This document shows positions 7,546 through 17,644 of a stretch of 64,000 bases of DNA, piece after piece. Numbering within the stretch: position 1 is the first letter of the stretch; each line of letters begins with the position of its first letter. A program made the position numbers and the translations under genes. The stretch is from Lysinibacillus agricola (GTDB lineage: Bacteria > Bacillota > Bacilli > Bacillales_A > Planococcaceae). A model generated the notes under the pieces. The model saw only the letters and a list, made by a program, of their open reading frames with translations, made no database searches and was not told the DNA's origin. The DNA is taken from positions 3,661,501 through 3,725,500 of the forward strand of contig NZ_CP067341.1 in NCBI RefSeq assembly GCF_016638705.1, given 5' to 3'.

Positions 7546-10413
7546 TTATAAATCGTTTGCATACATTTTCTTATATAGAATTTCTAATTTTTTCGAGAGC
7601 TTACCATAGGCAGTTTGCCAAGCTTTCCGAGCCGTTTCATTACCCTCTGTCGAAGGTACGTAAAGAGCATGAACATCGGCTACCTTCTTCAAGTCACTCT
7701 CGGCCTGTGTTAGCTTAGAATAATTTTTCACGACGCTCTTTTCAGAAGCACCAAGATCATCATATGCTGTACGAATTTCTTTGACTTTAGTCTCCAAGTC
7801 ATCAATATATTCACCATTTACAAGCAATGAATTAATGGATTCTACTAACTTTAAAGCATTTTCGTTAGATTGTTGTTGATCTTTATCTTTATCAATAATA
7901 GATTGTCGTATTTCTGGACTTACTAAACTCATTTGTTTGGATGTAAGCTTAGCAAAAGCTTTGATAACAGTTGCTGGGTTACTATTAAATGATTTTTCAT
8001 ACGTCTTGATAAATGATTCTACTTTTTTCACATCAGAAACCGCTGTTGTTAAGATGGAAGCATTCGTAATACGTTTTTTATCACTAGAGCTCAACTTATT
8101 ATATTGAGTTGAAAGTTCCTTAATTTTTTCCATTGAAACTGTATAAGTATCATTTGAAACAATGGTTGCAATTTCATTATTTAATTTTGTAATGTCTGGT
8201 GCATTCCCATCTACTAAACGATTATTGAGCAAATCTTCATATTGCTGTTTAGCTAAATGCTGTTGATTTGCAGGTAGCTTAGCATAAGCTGTTTGTACTG
8301 TTTGAATTTTTTTTGCTTGTTTCGTAGCATCTGTTTCCTCTCGTGCAGTTTGCACTTTTTTATGGAATGACTTAACACCAGAGAGATCTTTACTAGCAGC
8401 TGTTAATAAATAATAGTTTGTTACATACTTTCTTGCAGAGGAAGATAGGTTTTTATATGTTGCCGTCGCTGCATTAACAGCAGTTTCAAACTGTGCAAAT
8501 GAATATTTTGTTACGTCAGAAAACTTTGCAACGTCAGCCTTCAAAGCTACTGCAGCAGCTTTATCAGCAGGTTCCTTACCATTTACATCAACTGTAATAT
8601 TTGGTGTATTTAATAAAAAATCGTTTGCATTATAAACAAGTGATTGTTGTAGACTAGTTAACTTATTATAAGCTTTCAATATATTGGTATAGCTAGATTT
8701 CAGCTTACTTTCAGCTACCCCTGGCGTTTCTGAAAGCTTTTGATAGGCATCCATGTCCTTAATAATTTTTTCAGCTGTTTTAAAATCCTTTTGCAAGGTT
8801 ACAATGCTTTCATATCCGACAATTTTAGCCACTGAAGTTTTCGTTAAGCCCTTATATTCATTAATAATACGATTTACATTGTTGACATGGCCCTGCCAAG
8901 AATTTACTGACGGATCTATTGGGTAACTGTCATCCACATCGCCTACATAGCTTTCTATCTCGATATTTAATCTGTCTATTTGACTATCTTCTGCGTTTTC
9001 TGCTTCAAGTAATCTATTAACATATTTTTCTGGCACTAGTTGTAATTGTTTATAAGTAAGCTTTTCATAAGACGAACGTATTGATTTTGCTGTAGTCACC
9101 TGTTTGCTAGGTGAATTATTCGATGACAGCTTTTCAAAAAGTTTAATAAATTGTTCAGCTTTTTTAATGTCCTGCTTGGCATCACTTAAAATTGTTTGAT
9201 TTTGAACAGTTGCTCGGTAATTTTGAGATAATTTTGCTATATCCTTTTCAATTGTTTCAACTGCTGTTTGTAAAGATTCAATGCTAGTAGGTACGTACTT
9301 AACAAAGGAATTTTCATAAGTTAATAATGCAACAATTTCCTGATTTAGTCTTCTAACTTCAGTAAATTCTTCGATATCTGTTGGATCTTTTAAAATGTTC
9401 TTAATACTATTATATAAGGCATCATTTATATCTAAGCTGCGTTGTAATAAATCCAACTTATCATAAGCCTCATCAATTTCTTTTAAATAGTTTGGTAGGT
9501 CTTTTTCATTAACCTCATTAACCTTATCCACTTTCTCATTTAACTTGCTTAATACGTCTACATCAGCAATTGCTCTCTTTAATACATTATAATTTGTCAC
9601 ATTCGCCTTTGCCGGAGATGATAGTGCCTCATATTTACTTTCTAATGCAGTTACTTCTGCCTTAAAAGCTTCTAGACTTGTTACATTATATTTGTTGTCA
9701 TTTATTAGTAGCGTTTTAATTTCTTTAATCATAGAATCAATTGGCTCTTTAGATACTGTTATCACATCAGAAACATCAGATTCTACAAAAGAAGTTCCTA
9801 CCTTTGCCTTCGCTTTAACTATAATATCTTTCATGCCTTTGTCTAATGCATCTTTGGGAATTGTATATGTGCTGCTAGTAGCTCCATCAATAATAGTGAA
9901 GGAATCACCCACTTTATAAAACCATTGATAGCTATATGTAATTTGACTACTTTGTAACTTTGCCCCTGCTTTATCGGTCACATTTGCGCCGGCTACTATT
10001 ACCGATTCACCTGGTACTGCATAACTTGAACTACTTTCAATTTTTGGTGCAGTTATTGAAAGTTGCAGTTCATTGATAGTACGAGGTTCACTCTTATACT
10101 TTTCATCTTTCGTTGTAGTCGCTTCCACGAAAATTGTTTTGCCAGCCGCTTCAACTGGTATTGTAAATGATGCTGATGTTGCACCAGAGATTGGTTTATT
10201 CGTTGTATCTTTAGTATTATCTACATAGTACCACTGATAACCATTTACAATCGAATTTGCAGGTAAGTTTTCAATAGAAGCTTTTAAAGTTTCATTTACT
10301 ATATTTTGTCCTGAGACTGAAACTGTATCGGCTCCCGCCGCTCCTGCAACTGTTGGTACAATAAGGGCTGCTGGTATAGCTGCTGCAGCTGTGAAAAATA
10401 TTTTTTTATTCAA
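7546..10413 (-). CDS. Secreted modular protein: Ig-like domains plus repeated helical modules
   Basis: 955 aa with a clear signal peptide (MNKKIFFTAAAAIPAALIVP, cleavage near AGA). Two Ig-like modules follow (about 30-120 and 120-225), each with a GYQWYYV or YSYQWFYKV core of the kind found in bacterial surface proteins. The rest is a run of ~90-residue helical modules with recurring patterns such as YxxLSSxxKxxVTNYxxL and AYxKLxxxQxxLV, like FIVAR or GA-type spacers. No SLH, LPXTG or membrane anchor is seen, so it is probably released or held non-covalently. Start is TTG, correctly spaced after GAGGAGGT; an out-of-frame ATG lies between. Function unknown. Confidence 0.75.
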   Translation of the reverse strand: MNKKIFFTAAAAIPAALIVPTVAGAAGADTVSVSGQNIVNETLKASIENLPANSIVNGYQWYYVDNTKDTTNKPISGATSASFTIPVEAAGKTIFVEATTTKDEKYKSEPRTINELQLSITAPKIESSSSYAVPGESVIVAGANVTDKAGAKLQSSQITYSYQWFYKVGDSFTIIDGATSSTYTIPKDALDKGMKDIIVKAKAKVGTSFVESDVSDVITVSKEPIDSMIKEIKTLLINDNKYNVTSLEAFKAEVTALESKYEALSSPAKANVTNYNVLKRAIADVDVLSKLNEKVDKVNEVNEKDLPNYLKEIDEAYDKLDLLQRSLDINDALYNSIKNILKDPTDIEEFTEVRRLNQEIVALLTYENSFVKYVPTSIESLQTAVETIEKDIAKLSQNYRATVQNQTILSDAKQDIKKAEQFIKLFEKLSSNNSPSKQVTTAKSIRSSYEKLTYKQLQLVPEKYVNRLLEAENAEDSQIDRLNIEIESYVGDVDDSYPIDPSVNSWQGHVNNVNRIINEYKGLTKTSVAKIVGYESIVTLQKDFKTAEKIIKDMDAYQKLSETPGVAESKLKSSYTNILKAYNKLTSLQQSLVYNANDFLLNTPNITVDVNGKEPADKAAAVALKADVAKFSDVTKYSFAQFETAVNAATATYKNLSSSARKYVTNYYLLTAASKDLSGVKSFHKKVQTAREETDATKQAKKIQTVQTAYAKLPANQQHLAKQQYEDLLNNRLVDGNAPDITKLNNEIATIVSNDTYTVSMEKIKELSTQYNKLSSSDKKRITNASILTTAVSDVKKVESFIKTYEKSFNSNPATVIKAFAKLTSKQMSLVSPEIRQSIIDKDKDQQQSNENALKLVESINSLLVNGEYIDDLETKVKEIRTAYDDLGASEKSVVKNYSKLTQAESDLKKVADVHALYVPSTEGNETARKAWQTAYGKLSKKLEILYKKMYANDL

Positions 10414-10749
10414 ATTTCATACCTCCTCTATCATCTATTAAATTATATCGGCTAGATTTTTAATATTTTCTTCGTTTTATAGAATATTTCTAAAAAGTGT
10501 ATTTCCTCCCCATTTCAATACTAAAAATAATAATATTTTGATTTTTATACTACATAGATTTTTAATTTACTTTGAATTCACACTAAAATTAATAAATAAC
10601 CTAAACAATACACCTTCTAAGCATTTAAATAGTACTATGTACTGTTTTATATTAATAGGAAAAGAAGCATTTTCCAGTTTAGAGGGATATAATGCATAAT
10701 AAAACTATTACTAGGATATTAATGGGAAATTAGGGAGCTTGATCAGAGT

Positions 10750-10990
10750 ATGGAAAATCTTTATGAACCTAGTTTAACAAGCAATGATGTAGACAGGACA
10801 AGAAGCTACCAAGTTAGTAATCTATGCTTGTTCGCTAAATTTCGAAAAAAGGTAGGCGGTGGCGTTCTTCTCTATGGCCCATCTGGATGTGGAAAAACAT
10901 TTATAGCCAAGGCAACAGCTGGGGAATGTAAGGCAAATTTCTATCCTGTTCATATTACAGATATTTTAAGTGCCTTTACTGGAGAAACTG
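10750..10990 (+). pseudogene. AAA+ ATPase, N-terminal fragment cut by an IS
   Basis: About 80 residues ending at TGET match the start of an AAA+ ATPase core of the FtsH/Cdc48/spastin class. The Walker A motif is intact (GPSGCGKT), preceded by GGGVLLY. Homology stops at 10990, exactly where the IS605-type right end begins. The open frame then runs only five codons into the IS. The remaining AAA+ module is not found on the far side of the IS, so a deletion accompanied the insertion. Confidence 0.75.
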
Positions 10991-12168
10991 ACTACTCCCA
11001 CAGCTAAAGCAGTGGGGTTCTTATATACTTAAGAGAAGCGTTACAAAGCTCTCCACAGATGGTGTTGCCATGTCCTGTGTACAACATCTTTGATTTATCT
11101 TCTGTTCTATAAGACTTTCTTATTTACACAACCGATGTTGTGTTGGCAATAAGTTTTAACGAAGGCAGGTAGCTCTACCTACGGAGGAATACCCCTCACT
11201 TGATTTGTTGGATACCCATACTAAGAGGGAATGTTTTCTTTACTTGTTTCAAGTCTTCTATATGTTGATTGTGTAACTCTAAAAAGGTAGTAAACGTTTT
11301 ATTGCATAAGTCTTGATTAGTTTGTTGTAAATTTGGATCACTATTCATCAGTAAAAACGCACTATATAAATCTCGTTGTACGAGATGACTTCCAATTTGA
11401 CGCCAACGTTGATGGAGTTTTTCTTTTTCATAACGATCCGTCACATGGTTATACTGACTGGCTCGAAAGGTTATCGTATTTACTTTCTGTATCGTTTGCT
11501 TTGTGTAACCTAATTTTTGATGGATGATTTCCACTAGCATGGCAGGGGCATGATTCCCAATGCTTTTTCCAAAACGCTTTTTGGATTGGAATTTGCCCTG
11601 TATAGTTGTTTTGGTTTCTTTTGTACGTTTTGCCAATCCTTTAAAATGCATGGTTTCGATGTACACCTCATCGCCAAGAGACAAGATTTTATTTGCTAAC
11701 GCACCATGTAAGTATTGCTATCTATATGTTTTTTATAGTTATGTTGATGCTTTTTAATATACGCATGCAGTTGATATTCACTTAATCCAAAAGATTGACG
11801 AATGTTATCTAATTCTTTTGCGATCTGCTTCAATTCTTTTGAATCATTCGTTTTTTTCGCTTTTTGGTAGCCACGTAATTGTTTTCGATAGTGTTTTGAT
11901 TCTTGCATGAAAGTATATTGTTTTACTGCATAAGACAAAGTTGTATTATAGAGTGTACGGGCAATTTCAAAACGTTTTAATAGAATATCCTTTTGCCATG
12001 GATCTATAAGTAACTTGAGTTCTATAATAAAACAATCTTTCTTCCATTTCGTCATTACCCGCCACTCCTTTCTTTTTTGATTATTCACAATATACAATAT
12101 AAACATATGTTCTATAAAGAAAAAGCACTTCATTCCTCCCACCTCTGAAGAAGGGGGCTTTCTGAAGC
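10991..12168 (-). mobile_element. Decayed IS200/IS605-family element (tnpB only)
   Basis: The lower-coordinate end carries the hairpin typical of IS605-type right ends (CCCAC-AGCTAAAGC-AGTGGGG, 10997-11016). A possible left-end hairpin lies near 12140-12165 (CCTCCCACCTCTGAAGAAGGGGG). It contains only a broken tnpB and no tnpA. The stretch 10991-11195, between the end of tnpB and the right end, is where an omega-type guide RNA would be encoded. The left boundary is approximate. Confidence 0.65.
11196..12055 (-). pseudogene. tnpB: TnpB-like RNA-guided nuclease, broken and internally deleted
   Basis: Two open segments in different frames are separated near 11690. The first (from the ATG at 12055, with AAAGGAGTGG ribosome site) is the N-terminal TnpB region (KLLIDPWQKDILLKRFEIAR). 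The second holds the end: the RuvC-II glutamate region (VYIETMHFKGLAKRTKE) and the RuvC-III aspartate region (VQRDLYSAFLLM). The central part with the RuvC-I aspartate and most of the fold is missing. The product cannot be an active nuclease. Confidence 0.75.
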
Positions 12169-13166
12169 TCACTTCTGTGAAGATACATTTTTATCAAAAA
12201 CGATTTTTGCAATCTCTCTACATAAATGCATGACAGGTGAAACATTCATATTGCTTAAAAAGATAATCGTAACTTGGTCATCGACAAATCTAAGGAAATC
12301 ACTTGAAAAACCGCTAATATCTCCAAAATGATGCACACATTTTTTCTCCATTAATTCAGAGACCATCCAACCACACGCATAAGACCCAAGATTTGGAGTC
12401 AACATTTTCTCTGTTAATTCCTTATGAAGGATTTTGGAAGATTTTATGGCCTTATCCCAAATAAATAGGTCCTCTGTTGTTGAATAAAAACCATAGAGCC
12501 TAATGGAAATGACATATCCGCATACGCAGCATGAATTGGTTCTTCCCAAAATGAATAGCCAGATGCTAAACCTGGAATCACCTTTACTCCATCATCACAA
12601 CCTGTATGATACATACCTAATGGATGACATATATGCTGCTGTATGTAATCTGCATAAGGCATATCTGAAACTTTTTCTATAATGACCGTTAACAAAGCAT
12701 ACGCTGAATTTGAATAGCCAAAATTACTACCAGGTTCAAACTCTAATTCCCTTTCTTTAAAGGAATCAATTAGCTGATCTAATGTGGATGGCAATCTCAT
12801 TGTACGAAACCAAAAATCAGGGGCATTTGTATAATTAGGTATTCCGGAACTATTAGTTAAACAATGATAGATTGTTATTTGTTGACCATTCGGATAATCT
12901 TGTAGATATTTTCCTACGTAATCATCAATATTCAATTTTTGCTTTTCATGCAATTGAAATATAGCCATCGCTGTAAATGCTTTCGTGAGTGACCCTATAC
13001 GAAATTTAGTTGTTGGCACATTTGGAACGCTATGCTCCCAATTCGCCATACCAAAACCTCTGTTTAAAAGAATATTCTCATTAGATGTAATTAATAAAGT
13101 ACCATTCAAATAACCGTTTCGATTATAAGAATCTACCCAATTATTTAACCGTTCCTCTAATAGCAT
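12169..13166 (-). pseudogene. Beta-lactamase-related serine hydrolase, frameshifted
   Basis: Class C beta-lactamase/DD-peptidase-like serine hydrolase. The N-terminal frame (to about 12490) has the S-x-x-K motif (IGSLTKAFTAMAIFQL) and the Y-x-N motif (GYSNSAYALL). The C-terminal frame resumes at FYSTTEDLFIWDKAI and carries HFGDISGF in place of the KTG-type third motif. The two join across a missing base in ATGGTTTTTATTC (about 12486-12496), beside a run of five T. Without the lesion the protein would be about 330 aa. Either a true pseudogene or a read error in a homopolymer. Confidence 0.75.
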
Positions 13167-13226
13167 GTGAGTTTCTCCTTACTAGAATGTTTAATCATCC
13201 TTCTTTATATTGATGGATTTTTTTCC

Positions 13227-13345
13227 TTACCTGATGAGTCGCCAAATCCACATATCTTTGGGGATTAATAAACGACTATCCTTTTCATCAATTTCATTTG
13301 TAGAGAAATACGCTTCTGGGTGATGTATACTTTAGGATTATTTCT
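13227..13345 (-). pseudogene. C-terminal gene fragment of unknown family
   Basis: On the minus strand a short open stretch reads PEAYFSTNEIDEKDSRLLIP and ends WIWRLIR. A possible start (MDIEEII) lies just upstream in another frame. It looks like the end of a degraded gene between comP and the serine hydrolase. It may be chance. Confidence 0.25.
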
Positions 13346-13395
13346 TCTATATCCATGAAGATATTAAACCCTCTCAATATAAATATACTTCAAAG

Positions 13396-13457
13396 CAAAA
13401 ACCTCCAATCCATACTCATACTGTGAATTTTTGCACAGTACGAAAAGATTAGGAGGT
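13396..13457 (-). terminator. Terminator of the comX-comP unit
   Basis: An extended hairpin pairs ACCTCCAATC with GATTAGGAGGT, with an inner ACTGTG/CACAGT stem. On the minus strand it ends in TTTTTG, 47 bases after the comP stop. Confidence 0.8.
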
Positions 13458-13503
13458 ACGAAAATAGTTCATGTCTTTCTTTCTATTCATATATTATCCT
13501 CTA

Positions 13504-15825
13504 CTATGAGTGAGTTGGCCTTCTATGATACGTATCGTAGTCATAGGAATGGGTATGATCCCCTTCAATTACTTTAATTCGAATGGACATTCCTTCTCCT
13601 ACATTGGTGTTGATAAAAAACTGACCATTAAAGGCCTGTACCCTATCTTGCATTCCCCTGATGCCCATTGAATCAGCAAGAATGATATCATCCATTTTAC
13701 ATCCTACACCATCATCAGAATAAATAATTTCAAAGCCCTCTTCTGTTTCTAACAGATGAATTTCGACAGTGTTGGCATACGAATGTTTTAAAGCATTGTT
13801 TAACAACTCTTGGAAAAGCCGATAAATCATTAAGTTTAAACGCTCATCCTCCAAATATAGACGATCAATTGTGTAAATTAAAACAAAATCAGCACGCTTA
13901 TGATTTTTTTGAATAAGCTTCTCAAGCGCAGCATTTAGTCCCAATGTATCTAATAAGGGGGGCTTTAAATTTTCACAGTAGCCTCTTAAATCATTCAACG
14001 AAGCAAGCATATGATCATGAATCTTGGAAAGGTTCGATTGAATATCTGACGTTTTCTTTGCATGTATAAATACATTCATTTCTCTAGCAATATGTAGCTG
14101 CTCTTGTAAAATCGTGTCATGAAGTTCTTGAGCTAATTGATATTTTTCTTCTTCAAACCTTAACCACAATAGCTTATTGAGCCAAGGTAGCTTATTTTTA
14201 TCAGCATCCTTCATATGCTTTAACTGTTCGAGAAGATCTTCCACCATTTTTGTATTTTCTATAAAATTATTTAAGTATAAAAGCAATAATTCAAGCCATA
14301 ATAATTCTTCATCCTTTAGATAGATAGATTTATTATGGTCTACAACTAATATTCTTTTATAATTAACATCCTGGTGGATAAAAGCAATATAAAAATGCTC
14401 AGTTTTCTTGATATCTCCTAAACCTAGCTTCTCAATTAAAACTTCATCAATCTGATTTTGTGTATATTCTTTTGATTTGCTCGTAGAAGTAACTTGATGT
14501 GTTTGTAAATCATAGGTTAAAACGTAAACTTGTTTAATCTCAAGATGTAAAGCAATTTCTTGAACAAATTTCTCAAGTAAGTCTTCAATCTTTACGACCC
14601 TTCCAATACTATCAACTGTCGTATACAATCGATGGATATAATCCCCTTTTGTTGAAAAAAGGATTTTTCGCTTGCTATAATCTATTTTCTCTTTAATGTA
14701 GAAAAGTGCAATTAACGATAAAAAGGCAAAAAAGAATATTTCCGTCATTCTTGAAATTGATAAATCAGTAATCCAATACAGACCTATTAATAGCCAAATT
14801 GTAAAAGCAAATGAAAAATTAAAATAATGACGTAAACGCGTAATAAAGTATTCCATATCAAAAATACGTTCAGTGAGCTGTGTACATATAAAGCTGTAAG
14901 GTATGAGAATTAAGAATAGGGAGCACACATCGGCAGAGAGTATGTATTGATTACATACAATTACTGGTAATGCATATAGAAAAAGAAACGGGAAGAACGG
15001 GATAATAATACTCATTAATAATACTTTTAATTGTGGCTTTCTGTACTTAAAATAATATATTATTAAAATACTAAGGATAAAAATAAGTAATAGGAAAAAT
15101 AACCACAATATTATACTAGAGAATGTTGTTTTGGCAACTATACCACAGATACTAAGAAGAATAGCTATTAAAGGTATTGTATAAAATACTTTAATGTTAC
15201 TAAGAAAAGCACAATGTATTCCTAAAAAGGAGAAATAATTTCTTAAAAAATGTAATAAGTATATTAAGCACAAAAGCATGCTACCACTATTTACAATTAT
15301 CCCTACGCCATTTAGTTTACTAGACGCACCAATACTAACATAGGCTAGTGATACAGTTAATATAAACAGAATTAGTAAATTTAAAAGTTCAGTATTTTTC
15401 TGTTTGTAATACAAATAAAATGAAATCAATAAAGTCAAGAAATAATAAATAGAAGGAACTATCAACATATAGTAAAATTGTTCAGGTATATCTAAATGAT
15501 TTATTTTTATTCTACTAATCTTTCCTTCTGGCTTCATTATCGTTAATTCATTAGCTTCTCGAATAACTGAACCATACTTTATATTAGAAACATCTTTAAT
15601 TTGAACGCTATCAACATTTAGAACAATGTCCCCAAGAGAGATTCCTTGCTTATTTGCCCAATCTTTATAATAGGGATCTTTTACAACCCATTGTCCATCT
15701 TCTTCCTGTATTTTAATACTTATAAAAGGCGTGCTGTAAGTAATATAAAGCACATAAATACCTAGAGCTAGATATATACCTACAGCAAGCCAAAACCATT
15801 TACTTTTTAGTAACTTTATTGCCAA
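13504..15825 (-). CDS. comP: ComP-type membrane sensor histidine kinase
   Basis: 773 aa, about the length of B. subtilis ComP. The N-terminus has one membrane helix, an extracytoplasmic PDZ-like segment (about 40-115) and then seven or more membrane helices to about 375. The kinase part has the HisKA_3 phospho-acceptor ELHD with His569, the N-box ELLNNALKHS (673-682), DDGVG (704-708) and GIRGMQDRV (721-729). The expected role is pheromone sensing and phosphotransfer to a ComA-like regulator. It starts with TTG at 15825, inside the last codons of the comX-like gene, so the two are translationally coupled. No response-regulator gene follows; a frameshifted serine hydrolase does. Confidence 0.85.
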   Translation of the reverse strand: MAIKLLKSKWFWLAVGIYLALGIYVLYITYSTPFISIKIQEEDGQWVVKDPYYKDWANKQGISLGDIVLNVDSVQIKDVSNIKYGSVIREANELTIMKPEGKISRIKINHLDIPEQFYYMLIVPSIYYFLTLLISFYLYYKQKNTELLNLLILFILTVSLAYVSIGASSKLNGVGIIVNSGSMLLCLIYLLHFLRNYFSFLGIHCAFLSNIKVFYTIPLIAILLSICGIVAKTTFSSIILWLFFLLLIFILSILIIYYFKYRKPQLKVLLMSIIIPFFPFLFLYALPVIVCNQYILSADVCSLFLILIPYSFICTQLTERIFDMEYFITRLRHYFNFSFAFTIWLLIGLYWITDLSISRMTEIFFFAFLSLIALFYIKEKIDYSKRKILFSTKGDYIHRLYTTVDSIGRVVKIEDLLEKFVQEIALHLEIKQVYVLTYDLQTHQVTSTSKSKEYTQNQIDEVLIEKLGLGDIKKTEHFYIAFIHQDVNYKRILVVDHNKSIYLKDEELLWLELLLLYLNNFIENTKMVEDLLEQLKHMKDADKNKLPWLNKLLWLRFEEEKYQLAQELHDTILQEQLHIAREMNVFIHAKKTSDIQSNLSKIHDHMLASLNDLRGYCENLKPPLLDTLGLNAALEKLIQKNHKRADFVLIYTIDRLYLEDERLNLMIYRLFQELLNNALKHSYANTVEIHLLETEEGFEIIYSDDGVGCKMDDIILADSMGIRGMQDRVQAFNGQFFINTNVGEGMSIRIKVIEGDHTHSYDYDTYHRRPTHS

Positions 15826-15974
15826 ATTCCATTTCCTATGCGTAAATCTCCATCAAAGGACTCTAAAATTGCCTTCTGTTCAAGTTCTGTAACACCAACT
15901 AGAGAAGCTTTTTTTTCTTTCAACAAAGTTACCAACGACGGATTTTGTTCTAAAAATTGAATCATGTTAATCAT
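15816..15974 (-). CDS. comX: ComX-type pheromone precursor
   Basis: A 52-aa ORF directly upstream of comP and overlapping its start by ten bases. It begins MINMIQFLEQNPSLVTLLKE and ends GDLRIGNGIWQ. The block LLKEKKASLVGVTELEQKAI aligns with the conserved part of B. subtilis ComX (LKNKEACLIGFDVQETETI). The penultimate Trp51 corresponds to the residue isoprenylated in known ComX pheromones. AGGAGA precedes the ATG by five bases. ComX is normally processed, prenylated by ComQ and sensed by ComP. No comQ is adjacent. Confidence 0.85.
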   Translation of the reverse strand: MINMIQFLEQNPSLVTLLKEKKASLVGVTELEQKAILESFDGDLRIGNGIWQ

Positions 15975-16162
15975 AAAATCTCCTCATTTCATTAGTTTTT
16001 GTAATCACATCTATTATTTTGCTAAAAAATATTACTAATTCTTTTAAAGGAATTAATAACCATAAATGTAACTACAACTCCATTATACTATCTTCTTACA
16101 TTTTTTCAACAAAATTTTCTATAAAATGCTAAAAAATAATGGATAAGGTAGATTTTTTGTTT

Positions 16163-16192
16163 AACATAGTATTTTCCTTACTATTTCGTCAA
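16163..16192 (-). promoter_or_regulatory. Candidate sigma-A promoter for comX-comP
   Basis: On the minus strand TTGACG (16187-16192) and TATGTT (16163-16168) are separated by 18 bases, about 190 bases upstream of the comX start. It is the best match in an AT-rich gap, so chance is possible. Confidence 0.4.
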
Positions 16193-16276
16193 ATTACTAA
16201 TATAAATTTATTTACCAGACAATAAAATAAAATAGAAATAATTTACACTAATAACTATTTCATATTAAAATAAATT

Positions 16277-16312
16277 AAAAAGCTTATTCCTCCTCACCCT
16301 TTGGAATAAGCC
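16277..16312 (-). terminator. Terminator after the SUKH pseudogene
   Basis: GCTTATTCC and GGAATAAGC pair, and on the minus strand are followed by TTTTTAATTT. Confidence 0.75.
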
Positions 16313-16359
16313 TATGTAATATAAATCTTTTTACTCTTTTTTAGTTACAGGAACTACTT

Positions 16360-16987
16360 TTAGCGCTTGTCCAATTTCCCCATTGATTCAATTAACTTTA
16401 TAGCTTGATCGTAAGGATATTCCTTACCAATTTCACAAGGTAGATTTTTAGAACACTTTAGTAAATCAGAAGCAGATATCTTTATGTCTAGCACATTTTT
16501 GATTTTGACTAAATCTTTTAATCCCCCAGTTGGTAAAGCTGTTAACAAAATATTACAAGTATCAATAGAGTTACTTAACTCCTCTTCCACTGACTGACTC
16601 ACTAACACAACCACTATCAATCCAACTGTTAAAATCTACGGCAATAATAGATGCATTTTGCGGATTCATATCTCCGCAATCAACAGCGAAAATCCTACTC
16701 TCTTCAGTATCTAGTTCCATTAAAAAAACATTCCCACCACCGTCATCACCGATAGCAAGATAGCCTTTTGCATACTCATTTACTTCCCAAGTTTCGTTTC
16801 TTTCTATAATATCCTCTGTCCCATAAATCAGCACACCTCCGGCTATCGAAAGGCCATTAGTATATTTAAGTAACGTTCTATATGTAGTAGGTAGCTTAAT
16901 GTTCATCATGTCTTCTAGGCTTAGTATTTCATTTTCGCTGGCTGGTGCATTTTTTATTAAGTCTGTAATTCTAGTTAAATTAAACAT
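16360..16987 (-). pseudogene. SMI1/KNR4 (SUKH) immunity protein, probable frameshift
   Basis: The upstream part (16571-16987, 138 aa) is a SUKH fold: KLPTTYRTLLKYTNGLSIAG, then GYLAIGDDGGGNVFLMEL. A second open frame (16360-16620) continues with LKDLVKIKNVLDIKISASDL, a helical tail found fused to SUKH domains in Bacillus relatives. The two overlap in different frames near 16571-16620, so one gene was probably split by a single-base change. SUKH proteins bind and neutralise polymorphic toxins. No toxin is adjacent. Confidence 0.6.
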
Positions 16988-17098
16988 ATTTCATCATCCT
17001 TTAGTATATACTCGCGATAAACCATCCCAACCTGATTTATTTTACAAAACGACAATGTTCATTCAAGACATGGTAAAAACCATACCATATTTTTGTCT

Positions 17099-17644
17099 TT
17101 ACCAACTATCATCAATATATTTAGCATCAATCGAATCCACTAGCCAAACATTATCATTTCCATAGTAAAACTTAACACCTTGGTCGTAGGCTTCCTTTGC
17201 GTTTATCTTCAATATTCGAGGTTCATTATCTCTTCTTTTTCCAACGAGAGTAGCTGTTTCCGTATCTACTGACAAATGTACATATTGTCGCGATCGCGGA
17301 AGGAGTCCTTCTATCTTAATTTTCTCTAGAAATCTCTTAGCAGTACCATGATACAACACATTTGGTGGTATTCTTTCTTCTTGTGCTATCTTATGAATAC
17401 TATTTGAATGTCCATATAGTGCCCTAATCTTATTATCATGTATTTCATGACGCTTCTTCTCTGCCATATTGACCATGTCAATAAATTCATTAACCTCTAA
17501 CTGCCTCCATTTTGGTGTGGCTGAAAAAGCAGCTCTTAATTGTTCTAGAGAAACCCAACCTTCATCATCCATTTCTAATTCATATTCCCATGGAGCATGC
17601 CTAAGTGCATACGAAACTTCCTTGCTTAACTCTTCATAAGCCAT
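17099..17644 (-). CDS. kptA: RNA 2'-phosphotransferase, Tpt1/KptA family
   Basis: About 181 aa from the ATG at 17644 (GGGAGAGAG ribosome site); a longer frame to 17722 exists. The family transfers an RNA 2'-phosphate to NAD, giving ADP-ribose 1''-2'' cyclic phosphate. Hallmarks are visible: LSKEVSYALRHAPWEYEL, GWVSLEQLRAAF, the catalytic-type RALYGHS, LYHGTAKRFLEKI, SRQYVHLS and a C-terminal FYYGNDNVWLVDSI. Bacterial roles are unclear. Here it sits among immunity-type genes. Confidence 0.88.
   Translation of the reverse strand: MAYEELSKEVSYALRHAPWEYELEMDDEGWVSLEQLRAAFSATPKWRQLEVNEFIDMVNMAEKKRHEIHDNKIRALYGHSNSIHKIAQEERIPPNVLYHGTAKRFLEKIKIEGLLPRSRQYVHLSVDTETATLVGKRRDNEPRILKINAKEAYDQGVKFYYGNDNVWLVDSIDAKYIDDSW

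Noticed and set aside
11333..11757. Plus-strand ORFs of ~65 aa inside the tnpB region
   Set aside because: Antisense to a recognised transposon gene; no start signals.
15975..16360. comQ upstream of comX
   Set aside because: Minus-strand frames here are full of stops and carry no prenyl-synthase DDxxD motif; the region is AT-rich spacer.
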